NCBI GenBank assembly: GCA_007922195.1
Contig: ML681964.1
Span: 1 to 64,000 of the forward strand
DNA: 64,000 nucleotides
Direction of reading: 5' to 3'
Origin: Podocnemis expansa
Lineage: Eukaryota > Chordata > Testudines > Podocnemididae
The position numbers and the translations under genes were made by a program. Positions 1-11,543 of the stretch are shown here, piece after piece. The stretch's first letter is position 1. Every line of letters begins with the position of its first letter. The notes below the pieces were generated by a model. That model saw only the letters and a list, made by a program, of their open reading frames with translations. It did no database searches and was not told the DNA's origin.

Positions 1-325
1 AGCGCCCCGCAGCCACTCACCCCCCCACACCCACCGGGGGCTGCAGCCCCCTTTCTGGGGCTGAGGGACAGCCCTCAGCACCCTGGCCATGGTCCTGAGG
101 GTTCCCTGGCCAGGGTGCTGAGGATCCAGTGTTGTTTTGGAACACTTTGTTCCGAAACAACACGTTCACACGCTTTGTTTCGAAACAAGGGTTTCGAAAC
201 AAGTTTGTTTCAACCCTAAATGGGGTTTAACTTGTTTCGAAACAACTGTGCGTCGTGAACAGCTGAAACCTTATTTCGAAACAACCTCTGTTGTTTCAAA
301 ATAAGGATGCTGTGTGAACACAGCC
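1..325. mobile_element. Palindrome-rich DNA element, left end cut by window edge
   Basis: From about 125 to 320 the sequence repeats degenerate versions of the palindrome TTGTTTCGAAACAA (near 147, 173, 189, 231, 271 and 291). The right end reads GTGTGAACACAGCC, resembling the GTGTAGACATAGCC-type end of similar elements at 1.7, 34.4 and 43.9 kb. The left terminus is outside the window, so length and target duplication cannot be given. No coding potential is visible. Membership of the group is inferred from the end and the palindrome style. Confidence 0.6.
73..123. repeat. Short GC-rich inverted repeat
   Basis: Arms 73-92 and 104-123 are 20 bp each with one mismatch and an 11-nt loop. It lies in the GC-rich left part of the palindrome-rich element and is probably part of it. 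Confidence 0.7.
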
Positions 326-619
326 ATTGATGCATAAATAACTTCTGATGACTGGAATTTTACAGATGATATATTCACTTTATAGCTGTATTCTTCACCG
401 CTCACAGATAAGACTTTAGACCTGATGGATATAGCCTCTCAATCCAAAATCCTAACGCAATCCTATTGAATCCAATTGGGATTCCTAGTCTGATTAGGGG
501 GTAAACCTTACAATTGCTGCACAAGCATCTCTCTAACACTTCTTTTACTAGCATAGGACAAAATAGCACAAACAGCATCCTGAGACAAGAAAGCCATAGA
601 CAATAGTGCTCCCTTCTGA
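326..619. other. No recognised feature
   Basis: AT-moderate sequence between the palindromic element and the Penelope-like element. I see no gene or repeat here. Confidence 0.5.
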
Positions 620-1320
620 TAGTCAACCCATTCAAGGGAAAAGCAAAACAAGCAAGCAATCCTGTGGCACTTAAAGACCAAAAAATTATTTGTCACATGA
701 GCTTTTGTAGGAGAAAATCCTACTTTGTCAGGCACTTTGAAGATGGGAGGACTTACAGAATGAGAGAAAAATGAATGCCAGTGGAGTGTAAGTCATGGGA
801 TCAAGTTATACTGTAACAGCAACTCAAAGCAATTGTTAAGAATCAAACACTGGGAAACAGCACATAGAGTAAAGTGAAGTCAAATCACCTGTTGTACTGG
901 GAAAAGAATCCACAGTCACAGGCACATACCCCTGCAACAAACCATGTTGCCAACTTTGCCCACATATCTGCACAAAAGATACCATCATAGGACCTAATCA
1001 AACCAACTACTCCATCAAGGGCTCATTCACCTGCTCATCCACCAATGTGATTTATAACATCATGTGCCAGAAATGGCCCCACATCTTATACATTCGGCAA
1101 ACAGGACAATCTCTGTGCAAAAGAATAACTGGGCACAATGCTGACATCAGACACCACAACATTCAAAAACCAGCTGCTGAGCACTTCAATCTTTCTAATC
1201 ACTCTATGGATGATTTGTTAACAGCTGTGCTCAAGCAAGTCAATAGGACATCAAGCCTTCAAAGAGAAACAGCTTAATTAGAACTGATATACAGATTCAG
1301 TTGTGTGAAAGCAGGTTTAA
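620..1320 (+). mobile_element. Penelope-like element fragment with inverted tail at its 5' side
   Basis: The segment begins (about 640-870) with the reverse complement of the family's 3' tail: CTGTGGCACTTAAAGAC, a hairpin of the GTAGGAgaaaaTCCTAC type, then the inner tail sequence matching the reverse complement of 15669-15860. It then runs forward into a coding relic (903-1277) with a cysteine-rich linker and GIY-YIG endonuclease signature. Penelope-like elements are known to encode a reverse transcriptase followed by GIY-YIG and to carry terminal repeats in direct or inverted order. No reverse-transcriptase part is visible, so this is a truncated copy. Confidence 0.8.
903..1277 (+). pseudogene. 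Penelope-like GIY-YIG endonuclease fragment
   Basis: An open frame without an obvious start runs from about 903 to the stop at 1275-1277. It shows paired cysteines (CNKPCCQLCPHIC), a GSFTCSSTNVIY segment, then MCQKWPHILYIRQTG, an arginine in CKRI, and PAAEHF with the expected acidic residue. In Penelope-like proteins these correspond to the zinc-binding linker and the GIY...YIG, R and E motifs. Here YIG is YIR and a linker cysteine has become tryptophan (QKW; the 23.2-kb copy has QKC), so the enzyme would probably be inactive even if expressed. It is the C-terminal part only, on a truncated element. Family assignment is confident; this is not a host gene. Confidence 0.8.
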
Positions 1321-1516
1321 ATCATGACTATTAAATCTGCCTCATCCCCCCAGATCTCCAGAAGGGCAAGGACCTCTTCATGGGTCCAGCCTGGAGCCCT
1401 CCATAGCTGCTGGCACTGCCCTCAGCCATGTTTGCAAAACAGGCTGTCCTGTGAAGATCTGTCAAATGACATGGGAGTGGTATTGTCCGGGCCAGGCTCT
1501 TCCTAGTGCCAAGCAT

Positions 1517-1766
1517 CCTGGGAAGACAATCAGGTTGTCATTTAGTTTGAAGTAGCCAATTAGTTTGAACTAACACGCCCACAATGGGTTTAGTTTAAAC
1601 TAATAAATTCAAACAAGCCACTAGTTCAAGCTAACAGGTGGTACTTATTAGTTTGAACTAAGGATGCCCTTATTTCAAACTAATGAAAGCCTGATGTGGA
1701 CTGGTACTATGTTAGTTTGAATTATGCTTCCTTAATTCAAACTAACTTGCCAGTGTAGTCATAGCC
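1517..1766. mobile_element. Palindromic DNA element with TTAGTTTGAACTAA units
   Basis: Repeated variants of TTAGTTTGAACTAA occur at about 1535-1750, and the right end reads CAGTGTAGTCATAGCC, the terminus shared by this group. The left border is unclear and may lie as far back as about 1321. No open frame of note. Confidence 0.6.
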
Positions 1767-2868
1767 TAAATAATCAGCTTTAAGATGGTAGTTAAATTTG
1801 TGTTTTCAGATGAGATTAAAAGATTAAAATGATCATTATGGTTTCTTCATTTCTCACCCAAAATTCTGGTTAGATATGTATTCATCACCCGTAGCAGCAA
1901 CATCTGCATTTCAATGATGACTAAAATATTGCTAATTAATATATAGCATTATCAGTATATGTAAATACTCTGTACCTCCATCCACACACATGCACAATAT
2001 CATTCTTCACTAAACTTGTATATATCTGGAGGAGGAGATGATATATGCAAATCTATGCAGATCTTTTGGAAAGGAGATGAAGACTAATGAACAATTATAT
2101 TTACAAATCCATATTGTAATGCATATAACACACACATGTGAATATATTATAAGGTTCTCCTTTTTGTTAAATATTAATACATTCTTGTACTTTAATTTTA
2201 ATATTCCTTTTCTTCTCAATCCCAAGTCAACTAAATAGTTATGATTATAAGACACACAGTAAGGTCACTGCTCTCCTTTCTGTGCATTTGTAACCATGGC
2301 AACTTTGTGGATGCAGTTTGCCAGAGACTTAATTTAACCTGGGATGGAGAAAATAAAAACTAGTATCAAACGTACTTCATCGTCTGGTGGGGATGTCACG
2401 TATGCGATCTCTTAGGATACCTTTTAATTACCATGTTCACTTAATTACTCTTTTTGATTTCCCTAGTGAGATGCTTTTCTGTGGCTTGAGTGGCTCATTA
2501 TGAAACCAAGATAAATCAGTTGCTTCTTTAGGCCTTTATTCTCATCCAGTGGAATTTTCACAGCTGAAGGTTTAAGCAAACCCCTCTGCAGCACTTCAGA
2601 AAGGGTTATATTCTGAAAAATGTCATCACAGGGCTTCATATTTCTTGCCCCCCCCCATGACTCCAGATCAAACGTGCTTGTTTTGTGAATAAAATTTTTC
2701 TTTTATCTGATCACCTGTTCTGCAATCAGGAATCTTTCCTCTTGAAGCATTTCTTCCCCTCCCATACACAAAAGCCTTCAGTTCAAATTCTGCCTTCATT
2801 GACAACTGTCTTCCAACTGACCACTGGTTTTCACGTATGCCACTGAGACCCTTGTGCAGTCTTATAGA
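1767..2868. other. No recognised feature
   Basis: AT-rich sequence. The overlapping open frames on both strands near 2010-2255 are AT-rich and carry no motif. I see no gene. Confidence 0.5.
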
Positions 2869-2876
2869 CTTTAATG

Positions 2877-3050
2877 CAGGGGCCTCAAACTGACATCCTG
2901 TGGGCTGCTTGCAGCCCCTAAAGTTATTTCCTGCAGCCATACAATGATATTTGCAATATCATTGTATGAAAAGGTTTCAGTGGTGTGGCCCTTGGGCTAA
3001 CGTACTAGTCTTCATGTGGCCCTCATGGTGATTTGAGTTTCAGACCCCTG
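2877..3050. mobile_element. Short hAT element (CAGGGGCCTCAAAC family)
   Basis: Ends CAGGGGCCTCAAAC and GTTTCAGACCCCTG are inverted relative to each other. Flanking 8-mers CTTTAATG (2869-2876) and CTTTATTG (3051-3058) match at 7 of 8, as expected of a hAT duplication. At 2939-2967 it contains a 13-bp perfect inverted repeat with a 3-nt loop. Related copies lie at 20037 and 35176. Confidence 0.88.
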
Positions 3051-4379
3051 CTTTATTGGGATTATAGAGGTGTGACTGATTCAATCCTAGTAAAGAATTC
3101 TGCTAATGAGACATAAGGACTAGAATCCTGTTCACTCTTTCAGTTGTATTATTTCCACAGAATTAGCTGGGAATCAAAGGCAGTAAAAACTTATTTTTGT
3201 CACCAAAATGATTAGATATGATTCAGTTCACCCAAAGCAAGGCTATCACTTATCCTGCCAGTCCATGCAGCCTAATATCAGGGGGACATAAACTAGAGGG
3301 CATAAAGCACATGATGCACATTGCTGGTCTGAGCATTAGGGCAAAACAAGCTCTGCTGAGCTGCTTTTCCCTTTTGCCCTCAGAGTTGGGCTTGGAGCAG
3401 GTAGAGAGTAATGGGGACTGAACTGGGCCTTGCCTCCACTGACAGCAAGGCTGAACCAGAGAAAGTTACCTTCTAGCACAGTAAGCCACTGGCAGATTAT
3501 TACCCATAGGAGCACTGTAACAGACAAAAAGGGAACTGTGACATTTCCTTCCCTGGGCAATTCCAATCATGCCATCCCTCTGCACGGGCTAGAAGTGTTG
3601 TCTTGGACTAGTCCCCAGGAGACAGATCTATTGAGTCAATGAGTTCCATTACAGAGTCACTTTTCAAAGTAGCTCTTCACTGTACGTCTCTCAAGGAGGG
3701 AGTTAGTATGGACGGCTAGGTGCAGCTCTTCTGTCTACACCAGGGAGATTCTCCTCTTCCTTCAGAGAGTCTTATCTCAGTGATTTTCACATATTCATCG
3801 AGAAAAAATTGAGGTTTTCCCTAGATATTTTGTCTGCAGTCATTCTGTGGAAGAGAAATGTTTGTATATGTTTCAAAGCCTCTCAGAAGACTTTGGCAAC
3901 TTCCCCCCCCCCCAAGCTGCAGTACAGGAATCCTGCTGTCAGGGGCAGCATTCCAAACAAGGCAGGCTCAGGGGAAACCAAAGTGAGCACAGTGCTCACC
4001 CAGCTAGTGCTTGCTGCAGACAGTAATATGCAAATATCACTAAACAGGGCCTGGACAACCCTAAGCTATAAACCATGCCTCTTTTGGGATGTGTCTTGTG
4101 GGCTAGTGAATTAGCCAGCCAGTTCTCCCATAGAGATACAGCTGTAAGAGCCCAGGCTTTAGCCCTTTACTCTATGGAGACAGGGCTAAAGAGCCAGTTT
4201 CTTTCCCCCAAAGGAAATAACATAATAAGAGAAGTTCAATTCTCCTGTGTGCAGACGGCCAGAGAGCACAAAACCTATGCTTCACTTACCAGCAAGACTC
4301 ACTCAAGTGGGACCTAAACAGTATACAGGTCTAGCCCCAGCTGCACAAGTAACCAGTGGTTACAGTAAGCTGGAAGGCA
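3051..4379. other. No recognised feature; contains a C-tract
   Basis: Unique-looking sequence with an 11-C run at 3903-3913. Short open frames here show no domain. Confidence 0.45.
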
Positions 4380-4599
4380 CCAGAACAGCATTCTAGGGCC
4401 CACTACTTTTAGGGGCTCAGCGTTCTAGGTCCCCTAAAAATAGAAAATGGAGCTGGAACACTGGGTTACAGGGCCCTCCATTTCAAAATAGTGGGCACTG
4501 GAATGCAATGTTCTGGCTCCATTTTTTATTAATAGGGGACCACCAAATGCTGAGCCCCTAAAAATAGTAGGTCCTGGAATGCCATTCTGAGTGTTCTGG
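4380..4599. repeat. Imperfect inverted repeat, arms about 80-90 bp
   Basis: The left arm (4380-4460) and right arm (4509-4599) are diverged inverted copies. Each contains a TTTAGGGGCTCAGC-like core, a CCCCTAAAAATAG or CCCCTATTAATA segment, AATGGAGC and an outer CCAGAAC. The same motifs recur inside the hAT element at 32749 and near 60700, so this is probably the inside of an old DNA transposon whose ends I cannot define. Confidence 0.65.
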
Positions 4600-4655
4600 C
4601 TGGCAGAGAGCTTCTCCCAGGCTGAGAGATTTTAAATCTCCATCCGTGAACCTGC

Positions 4656-4698
4656 TCTGACTGAGCATGCTCAGAGCTTCTGAGCATGCTCAGTCAGA
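4656..4698. repeat. Double palindrome TGAGCATGCTCA
   Basis: TCTGACTGAGCATGCTCA (4656-4673) and its exact reverse complement (4681-4698) flank a 7-nt spacer. Each arm also contains the 12-bp palindrome TGAGCATGCTCA, so the motif is symmetric at two scales. Confidence 0.85.
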
Positions 4699-4957
4699 TC
4701 TGCCTCAGGGCAGGAGGAGCAGCCCATGGGGTGGCCACTCCTCTTCAGCAGCCAGGTAAGGGACCCAGGGGACAGGCCTGGGCTGGAGGAGGAGTGAGAG
4801 CTGGGAGTGTGGGGCCGAGGCTGCTCTGGCTCCACAGCACAGGCCCTGAGGTAGCAAAGTAGGCTGGGACTGGAGTTGGTGTGGGGACTGGCAGGGTGGA
4901 CTCTCTCCTGCTGGGCCAGGCCCAATCAGCTCCCTATGGCTGCAGAGGGGTGCTGGG

Positions 4958-5313
4958 CAATGTTCCCTCTAATTTTTACTAGCCTGTGTGTGCAAAAAAT
5001 TTCTTTTGTGCAAATTTTTGGAATCAGTGCCTAAATTTGTACGCACTCCAGTGAGTGTGGTCAAACTTGTCAGCACAACAAAGCAAGTGTGTATGAGGCA
5101 AATAATATCTAAATTTTATTTTTATATGGTGATGGAAATGATTTTATAAATTACAAAACCTTGTTTGAAACATGCTACTTGAATCCGCCTTCTTAAAGTA
5201 GTATAAAAATATTAGCACTGTTGAATTTGTTTGTGCATGCTGTATTTTGTTGTGTGCACAGGTTTCACGACCTGTGTGTGCGTGCACACGTGCACAGGTT
5301 AGAGGGAACATAG
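4958..5313. mobile_element. hAT-like element (CAATGTTCCCTCTAA family)
   Basis: Terminal inverted repeats CAATGTTCCCTCTAA and TTAGAGGGAACATAG bound a 356-bp non-coding element. Flanks GTGCTGGG (4950-4957) and GTGCTTGG (5314-5321) match at 7 of 8. It interrupts a GC-rich stretch. Confidence 0.82.
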
Positions 5314-5329
5314 GTGCTTGGTAGGCAAG

Positions 5330-5760
5330 CGGCCCAGTGTCCCCTTCCCATATAGCCCCAGCACCCCAACTCCTCTGCTGCACCCCTTCTCTGCCCCATC
5401 TCCTGCCCTGTCCCTTTCATCAGCATACCTCTTGCCCATGCCCCCACCTCCTGCCACCACCCATCCCTCCTCTGCCCCCATCTCCTACCCCTGCCACCTT
5501 CACCCCTACACCTCCTGGCCCCTAACTCCTGCTAACATCCACCCCTTCTCTGCCCCCATCTCTTGCCCCTGCCTGCCTTCACCACCACCATCTCTTGCCC
5601 CCAACTCCTGTCCACCCACTTCTTCTCTGCCCCACCTCATGCCACCACCCACCCTTTCTCTGCCACATCTCCTGCCCCTGCCCCCAGCCACCCCTTCAAC
5701 ACTCCCACCTCCTGCCTCTGCTCCATTCCTCCACATCCCCCTCCCTTATCCTTCCTGAGC
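5330..5760. repeat. C-rich degenerate tandem repeat
   Basis: About 430 bp of CCCC/CTCCTGCC/CACCACC-rich sequence in loosely repeated blocks of the form cc-atctcctgcccctgcc. Strong C bias on the plus strand opens long frames with proline-rich or glycine-rich translations that are not genes. Confidence 0.75.
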
Positions 5761-5890
5761 TGGGGCCCACACATGTGGGAAGGGGCAGAGGCGTCACTGG
5801 CACTGGGCACCCAGGGCACATGCCTCAAATCCCAGCTCCGGTGCCCCAGGTCTGGCGCCCCATCCCTGGTCTCTGGCACGATCGGGCCGG

Positions 5891-6152
5891 AGATCCAGGG
5901 CCCAGCTGCCCATGGCCGCAGCAGCCCCATCCCCAGCTGGGGATCCGGGGCTTGACCACGGAGGCCACTCCTGGCCCTGTCCCCAGCCGGGGATCTGGGG
6001 CCCAGCCACCCGCAGCCACGGCAGCCCCATCCCCAGCCAGGGATCCAGGGCTCAGCCGCCTGCAGCAGTGGCAGCTGCTCCAGCCCAGTCCCCAGCCAGG
6101 GATGCAGTGCCCAACCGCCTGCGGCTGCTTCTGGCCCTGCCCCCGGCCAGGA
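5891..6152. repeat. Minisatellite, about 50-bp unit, five copies
   Basis: Units start at 5891, 5941, 5991, 6041 and 6100 with spacing 50, 50, 50 and 59. Each begins near GATCCNGGGCCCAGC and ends with CCCCAGCC-G/A. The array explains the long open frames on both strands in this interval. It is the most GC-rich block of the window. Confidence 0.85.
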
Positions 6153-8200
6153 GGTGGGGCCTGCGGCCAGGGGGTGGGACCTGGAGCTGTGCCCTGGGTC
6201 CCTCCCCCAGGCAGCAACGCCCCTGGGAAGGGGGCCTGGACAATATGGGAAAGGGGCCCACCAATTAGGAGACATCTGGGGCCACCAAATTATACTTTAA
6301 TCCCTAAAGGTAACAGCATGCTACATTGACACTGGGACTATGGGCAGCTGTGGAGTTTTGTCTCTTTCCCCACACACTGAGGATGGCCAGCCTGAATTTA
6401 GCCCTTGCAAGATGGGAGTGCAATTATCCAGAATATTTTAGTTTTGATAAAGAAAATTAAATTGCCAGTTATTTCATTTAGGAATAGGAGCTAATAGGTG
6501 AGCTTGTTCATTCTTCCCAATTAATTTGAAAAGAATACAGTCATAATTATTCCAGATATTCTTCCTAGGCAGTGACGTTTTCTTAGTCTCTAGGCTTCCT
6601 AGAAGCTCACTGAAAATGGCTGTGCATCTAAAGTACTTTATTAATCAGTGCTAGAGCTGTTATAAATTCAGCACAAGCAAATGAGAAAGCATCTGAAGAA
6701 TAGGCCATAGTTTTTTGGGGTTGAATATATGTGAAGAGTAGTGCTTAGCTGTTTTAAAAAAATACAGTAAGACTACAAATAGCTTTTCATATATTAGAAA
6801 AAAATGACTTAACAGTACTACTAGATTTCTGACAGAGGGCAGTATTTAGTCTCTTATCACAGCCAAAAATATGTCTGTGTTCTTAATGATTATGTGTTTC
6901 AGGATAAAAATTGAAACAGGGATGTTAATCATCACAGAAGCAGTATTAATCTTACTGTTATTTGTTACCAATAGTGGTGACACAGTTTAGGTGCATACTA
7001 CTGTAAAGCAAGGCTGCTTCTACAGTTTAGCCTGGGAGAATAAGAGGGCATTTCCATGGCAAACTCTGTTCAACAGAAATTTAGTTACACAACTGTCAAA
7101 ATTTTCTTTGTGTTTCCAGTAACATTAGTGACAGTTTTGCCTTGATTTTCAGTAGGCACGCATGTCCAAGGTCTTTAAAGTATAATTGGGGTGGGGGGGG
7201 TAGGGGACACTGACATTTGAAGAACACTACTTTATTAATCCATGTATCAGTACCCAGCTAGTACTCCAAATAACAACTGCTTAGTTAACTGAATAAGCAA
7301 AGGGTTGTTCTGCTGCTGTTTTACTTTGCAAAGCTGATACAAGGTTTGACTCCATAGGGAAATGAGCATTTCCTGTGTGGTGCAAATTGGCTTTAATTGC
7401 TGTTGATTCCAATGCAGTAGGAAAGCACCTCACAGAGGACCAGATCTAAAACCTACTTAAGCCCATGGGAGACTTTCCACTTATTAGCAGAGAAAGCACT
7501 CTGTATCTTATAGGACCTGGTCCATATTTATAGGAATGTGAGCTCTATTCAGTTGTGAAGCACATCAACAGTCACTGAGATGGTGTTTTATTTTCAAATT
7601 CATTAAACCAGTCCCTCAATCAGTTGAAAGCTATTGTGTCTGCTCCCTATCCTAGATTGGAAGGACAGTTGCTTGGCAGTAAGAGCCAAGCGAGGAGCCT
7701 TCCTGAGCATACAGGTGCCAGGGTTATCCTTTCCAGACACATGTGTGTTCAGAAGCAAGAAAAGCAGGTAAGGGTGTGTGCACCAGCCATGAGAGCAGTT
7801 GCAGTGTGGCTTCCCCAGGCAGCTCAACACACACATGCAGGGCACCATGAGAGCAGCAAGAAGAACTTCATGGTGCTGCCATGACAACAGATGAAGCATT
7901 AAATGTCTCATCACTCATTTTAGATGCAAAGTTTACTCCAACCCACATGAGGCTGGTGTTAGCTCACTGTGCATTACTGTAAATTGATGACATCAGAAAT
8001 GTTGGCTTTTGAAACTGAAATTATAGGAAACTTTGTGCATGTTGGCCGAATGAATCCTGAGTACATTAATTTGTCAGTCCCTCAGCACAGCCTCCCTACT
8101 ACCCATTGTGCAACAAATCTTGTTCTTGGCTGGTTGACTGACATTAAGAAGCTACTCTTCAGTTTATAACCAGACAAAGCATAGCTTTCTTATAGATATC
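6153..8200. other. No recognised feature
   Basis: Mostly unique-looking AT-moderate sequence with a short G tract near 7192-7200. The overlapping open frames near 7603-7914 occur on both strands and show no domain. Confidence 0.45.
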
Positions 8201-8282
8201 TGTGGTTTGTTCTATTTCTTGTTTGATTTAGAATGGAAAAATGTGGTTTGTTCTATTTCTTGTTTGATTTAGAATGGAAAAA
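8201..8282. repeat. Perfect tandem duplication, 2 x 41 bp
   Basis: 8201-8241 and 8242-8282 are identical 41-bp units starting TGTGGTTTGTTCTATTTC. Identity implies recent slippage, gene conversion or an assembly duplication. Confidence 0.95.
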
Positions 8283-10567
8283 TTTTAGTACTCTTACAGC
8301 AGATGCAATGAAAATAAAATGGCTTGGACTAAGGAACTGATAATAAGATGACAAGAGCATCTTGTACATTGACTCTACATGGGACTCCTCATGGGAGCTG
8401 TTGAGGCCCTCCTGCGTGATGCTGAGTAGAGATAAAGGAAGCTCGGTACTTCATAGAAAATCTCCAGCCAGCTGTCCCTCTAGCTAAACTTTTCCTAGAG
8501 TGGCCCTTTCTTTGTTCCTTATGCAATGAAATTTTTCACGGCAAATGTTTATTTTTTTAGATGTTTTCCAGTGTGAAACTTCAAGCTTTTCAAAAACCAA
8601 AATTGCACCAAAACCCAAAAAGTTCACATTTTTATTAAAGAAACACCTGGAAATTTCTTTGGAATCTTTTTAAAAATTAAATGTTTTGCTTTCCTTTGAA
8701 AATTTTCCACAGAAAATACCAATTTTCTGGCCAGTATAACACAAAAGGTATTTGGCAGCTCCTGGATTCAGACTAAGAGATAAGATCACCCAAAGGTGGA
8801 TGCTACCACCTGACCTACCCAAGTGCAATCTGAATTTGACCCTCAGATTTATCCCTTTGTTCCCCAGCTGTCTGAGGATTACAGGAGCTAGGGAGAGCAG
8901 TTTATGTCACTCTGTAAGTGATGCTCCCTCTGGCCATTTCAGGACTGTCACTGAGGGGCTCTAGAGGTTACTGTATCCAGCATTACATAATAAGAGCAGT
9001 GGAAAAATTGATGCAGCATAATGACCCAGAGGGACAAGCAGGGGAATAAAAGCCAAACTGGGGGTGGGGACATCCTGCTGGATCCAAAAGCCTCTCAAAA
9101 GAACTATGCCGAAGCTGCGGGCTTTCTGGCAGACTTCCGCAAGAACAGCAGTCTTTCTCCACATAGTCCCTGGGCTAGAACAAAAGGGCTTTTCCAGGTC
9201 AGGACTGCCCCTCACATGAATAAGTTTGCATTGTGCAAAATCCACTTCCCACCACCCCCATTTACACTAGGACTTTAATTGCTATCCTTCAAGACCACTG
9301 AATTCACTCAGGGGGTTTATTAAAAGTAATAAAACAAAAACGTTCTCAATCCATTTTTATAAGTCTGCCCTACTCTTTGTCATGCTACTAAAATCCATTG
9401 CTCATGTCCTGGTTCCCTGTTCCCCAGGCTGCCTTCGTGTAGCTGTTTACTGACAGAGGGAGGGAGGGAAAAAGATTTGAGAGAGATTTGGGCATTGGGA
9501 ACATCAAAAACATAAAAGGAAGGTTTTAAAAAGGGATCACAAGGTACAATAACAACTGTGGGTCTTGGCTTGCTCACACTTAATAAAAGCAGTAAATTCT
9601 ATAGAACTAATATAAATGGACTGAGCTCATTATTAGAGAGAAGACAGTCTATCTTCCTTAAGGACCCCAGTCTTCTTGCCAGAACACAATTTAATACTTA
9701 AATAGCATGCTTTGCAGATAGAGGTCATCCTGAACAACAAAATTCAGATCAGAGTCCAGATCCCAGTTTTCCTCAGTTTTGGGATGTTTCACCGCAGGAG
9801 TCCTCTGCATGCAACAGAGATGGTAAATCGTAGTGACCTGGCAAAATAACGTAGAAACAGCAAATTTACTGGTTTTTAGCCCAAGAAGTATATTTAAAGG
9901 ATAGATTTAAATAAATGCTCAGGCAGAAAATAAGCTTTAGTACTTTTGAGTAATCCCCAAAGGAGATACGCGCATGTGTATCAATTGCAGTGGAGTCTAG
10001 TTCCCAGTCAGAATTTTCATCAATAAATTTCAAAAGGAATTGCTTCTTCCTTCATTATTACATTGTCTCATTTAAATTCATTCATTCTCTAGTGCGCTTA
10101 ATACTGCACCCTGCACAAGAATGAATTAAAATAAAAGATAATGCAATCTGAGAGGAAGGATATCATTCTTTAACCCTTTCCTGGTGATAAGCATGTGGTA
10201 AGTGTGCTTTTGCCAAGCTACCTGAAAATACTCTAGTATCTTGAATCATGTCTACAAATCCTGACACCATTTTTTCTCATCAGGGACCTAAAGAGGGTAT
10301 CAAAACCACCAAAACATCAAGCTGACTAAACAAGTGAAGCTAAAACAGACAGTTTCACAGAAAGCAATCCCAGACTGATCATTGTCACCTTGTACGGTTA
10401 TTTTAGATTGTTCTATTTGTCTAAAACCATGGCTAACTGTACTGAATTATTTATATTCCTCATAAGTTGCTATAAGGCCTTTGGTCACATAGAGCAAAAT
10501 TTTCAAAACGAGCGTAAGTCCTATTTTCACAAGTGGCTTAGAGGCCTAAATCCCCATGACTTTCAAT
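8283..10567. other. No recognised feature
   Basis: Repeat-poor by eye. Open frames near 8752-9278 lack family motifs, good start contexts or splice-flanked structure. I see no gene. Confidence 0.4.
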
Positions 10568-10690
10568 GGCTATGTCTCCATTAGGAAAAGTTAGTTCTAA
10601 TTTGTTAATTCAAACCAATAAGTTCAAGGTTAGTTCGAACTAACCTTGAACTTCTTAGTTTGAATTAACAAAGTGGACTAATTCAAACTA
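10568..10690. mobile_element. Palindromic DNA element, TTAGTTCGAACTAA type, right end unclear
   Basis: The left end GGCTATGTCTCCATT resembles the group terminus. It is followed by an inverted repeat around GGTTAGTTCGAACTAACC (10626-10643), flanked by further AGTTCAAG/CTTGAACT and AATTCAAAC/GTTTGAATT arms. Sequence to about 10850 may belong to it, since it contains an ATTCTGGGAAAC segment resembling 1515-1530. Confidence 0.55.
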
Positions 10691-11535
10691 ACATTAGTTA
10701 TGGTTAGATGTGAAGTGTGGGTGGAGTGGCAGATTTGCAGATCACATATTACCCAGTACGTGAGTCAAGAGCCAGAGTGGAGCAATGCTATAGGCACAAC
10801 TCAACATTGCTCACTGATGACACATTCTGGGAAACATGTTTGATCTGTGATTAGGCAAGGAAACAGCAGAGAAAACTACATGAGCCAGAAGAGCAAAGGG
10901 CTGGCAGAAAGTAATGTGAGGAACAAGAGACTATCAAGTATCACAGAGACTGAGTTCACTGAAAGGCAGCCACATAAACCAAAAGATGGTCCAACGAGTT
11001 ATGGGCAGCACTAATAGATTATCCTGTTTGCTTCTTAGTTTCATTCCTCTCTTTGAGCACTCTCAAGCACCACTACACCTTACTGCTTCATGTAGCCTGT
11101 TAACCTTTTCTAGTACTTACTCCATTCCATGCTGAGCCTTGCCGTCTGCCTCATTACCACATGGTTATAAGGACCTCCGCAGAAGCTAAAGCATTCAGAC
11201 CCTGCTCTACCTTACACACTATTTGTGAATTTGAAAATGTATGCTGTTCAGCAGAGGATACAGCACAGGGTTTTTTCACAGGGCTATGCCCCCTTTTCCT
11301 TTGCTCACCCCCACCTTAATACTCTATACTTCCCCTCAGTGTCCTGCATCCAAATGTGTATTTGCATAGGACAGCATCGATAGTTACTTCTGATGTAACT
11401 GCCAATGGCATGCACACTTTGGACCAGATCCTTAGCTGGGTTAAAGCAGCATAGCTACACTAATTTCTATCAGTCTGATCTTTTCATTTAGTAGAAGGAT
11501 TTTTATGGTGCCCAGCAATCCACACACTTCATATG
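10691..11535. other. No clear feature
   Basis: Possibly the distal part of the palindromic element up to about 10850. Beyond that I see no gene or repeat. Confidence 0.4.
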
Positions 11536-11543
11536 GTTTACAG

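Noticed and set aside
5595..6329. Longest open frames of the region on both strands (244 and 212 codons)
   Set aside because: They span C-rich and 50-bp tandem arrays, are open in several frames at once and have no domain. Base bias explains them.
8752..9278. Possible exon (frames on both strands)
   Set aside because: No recognisable protein family and no convincing splice sites.
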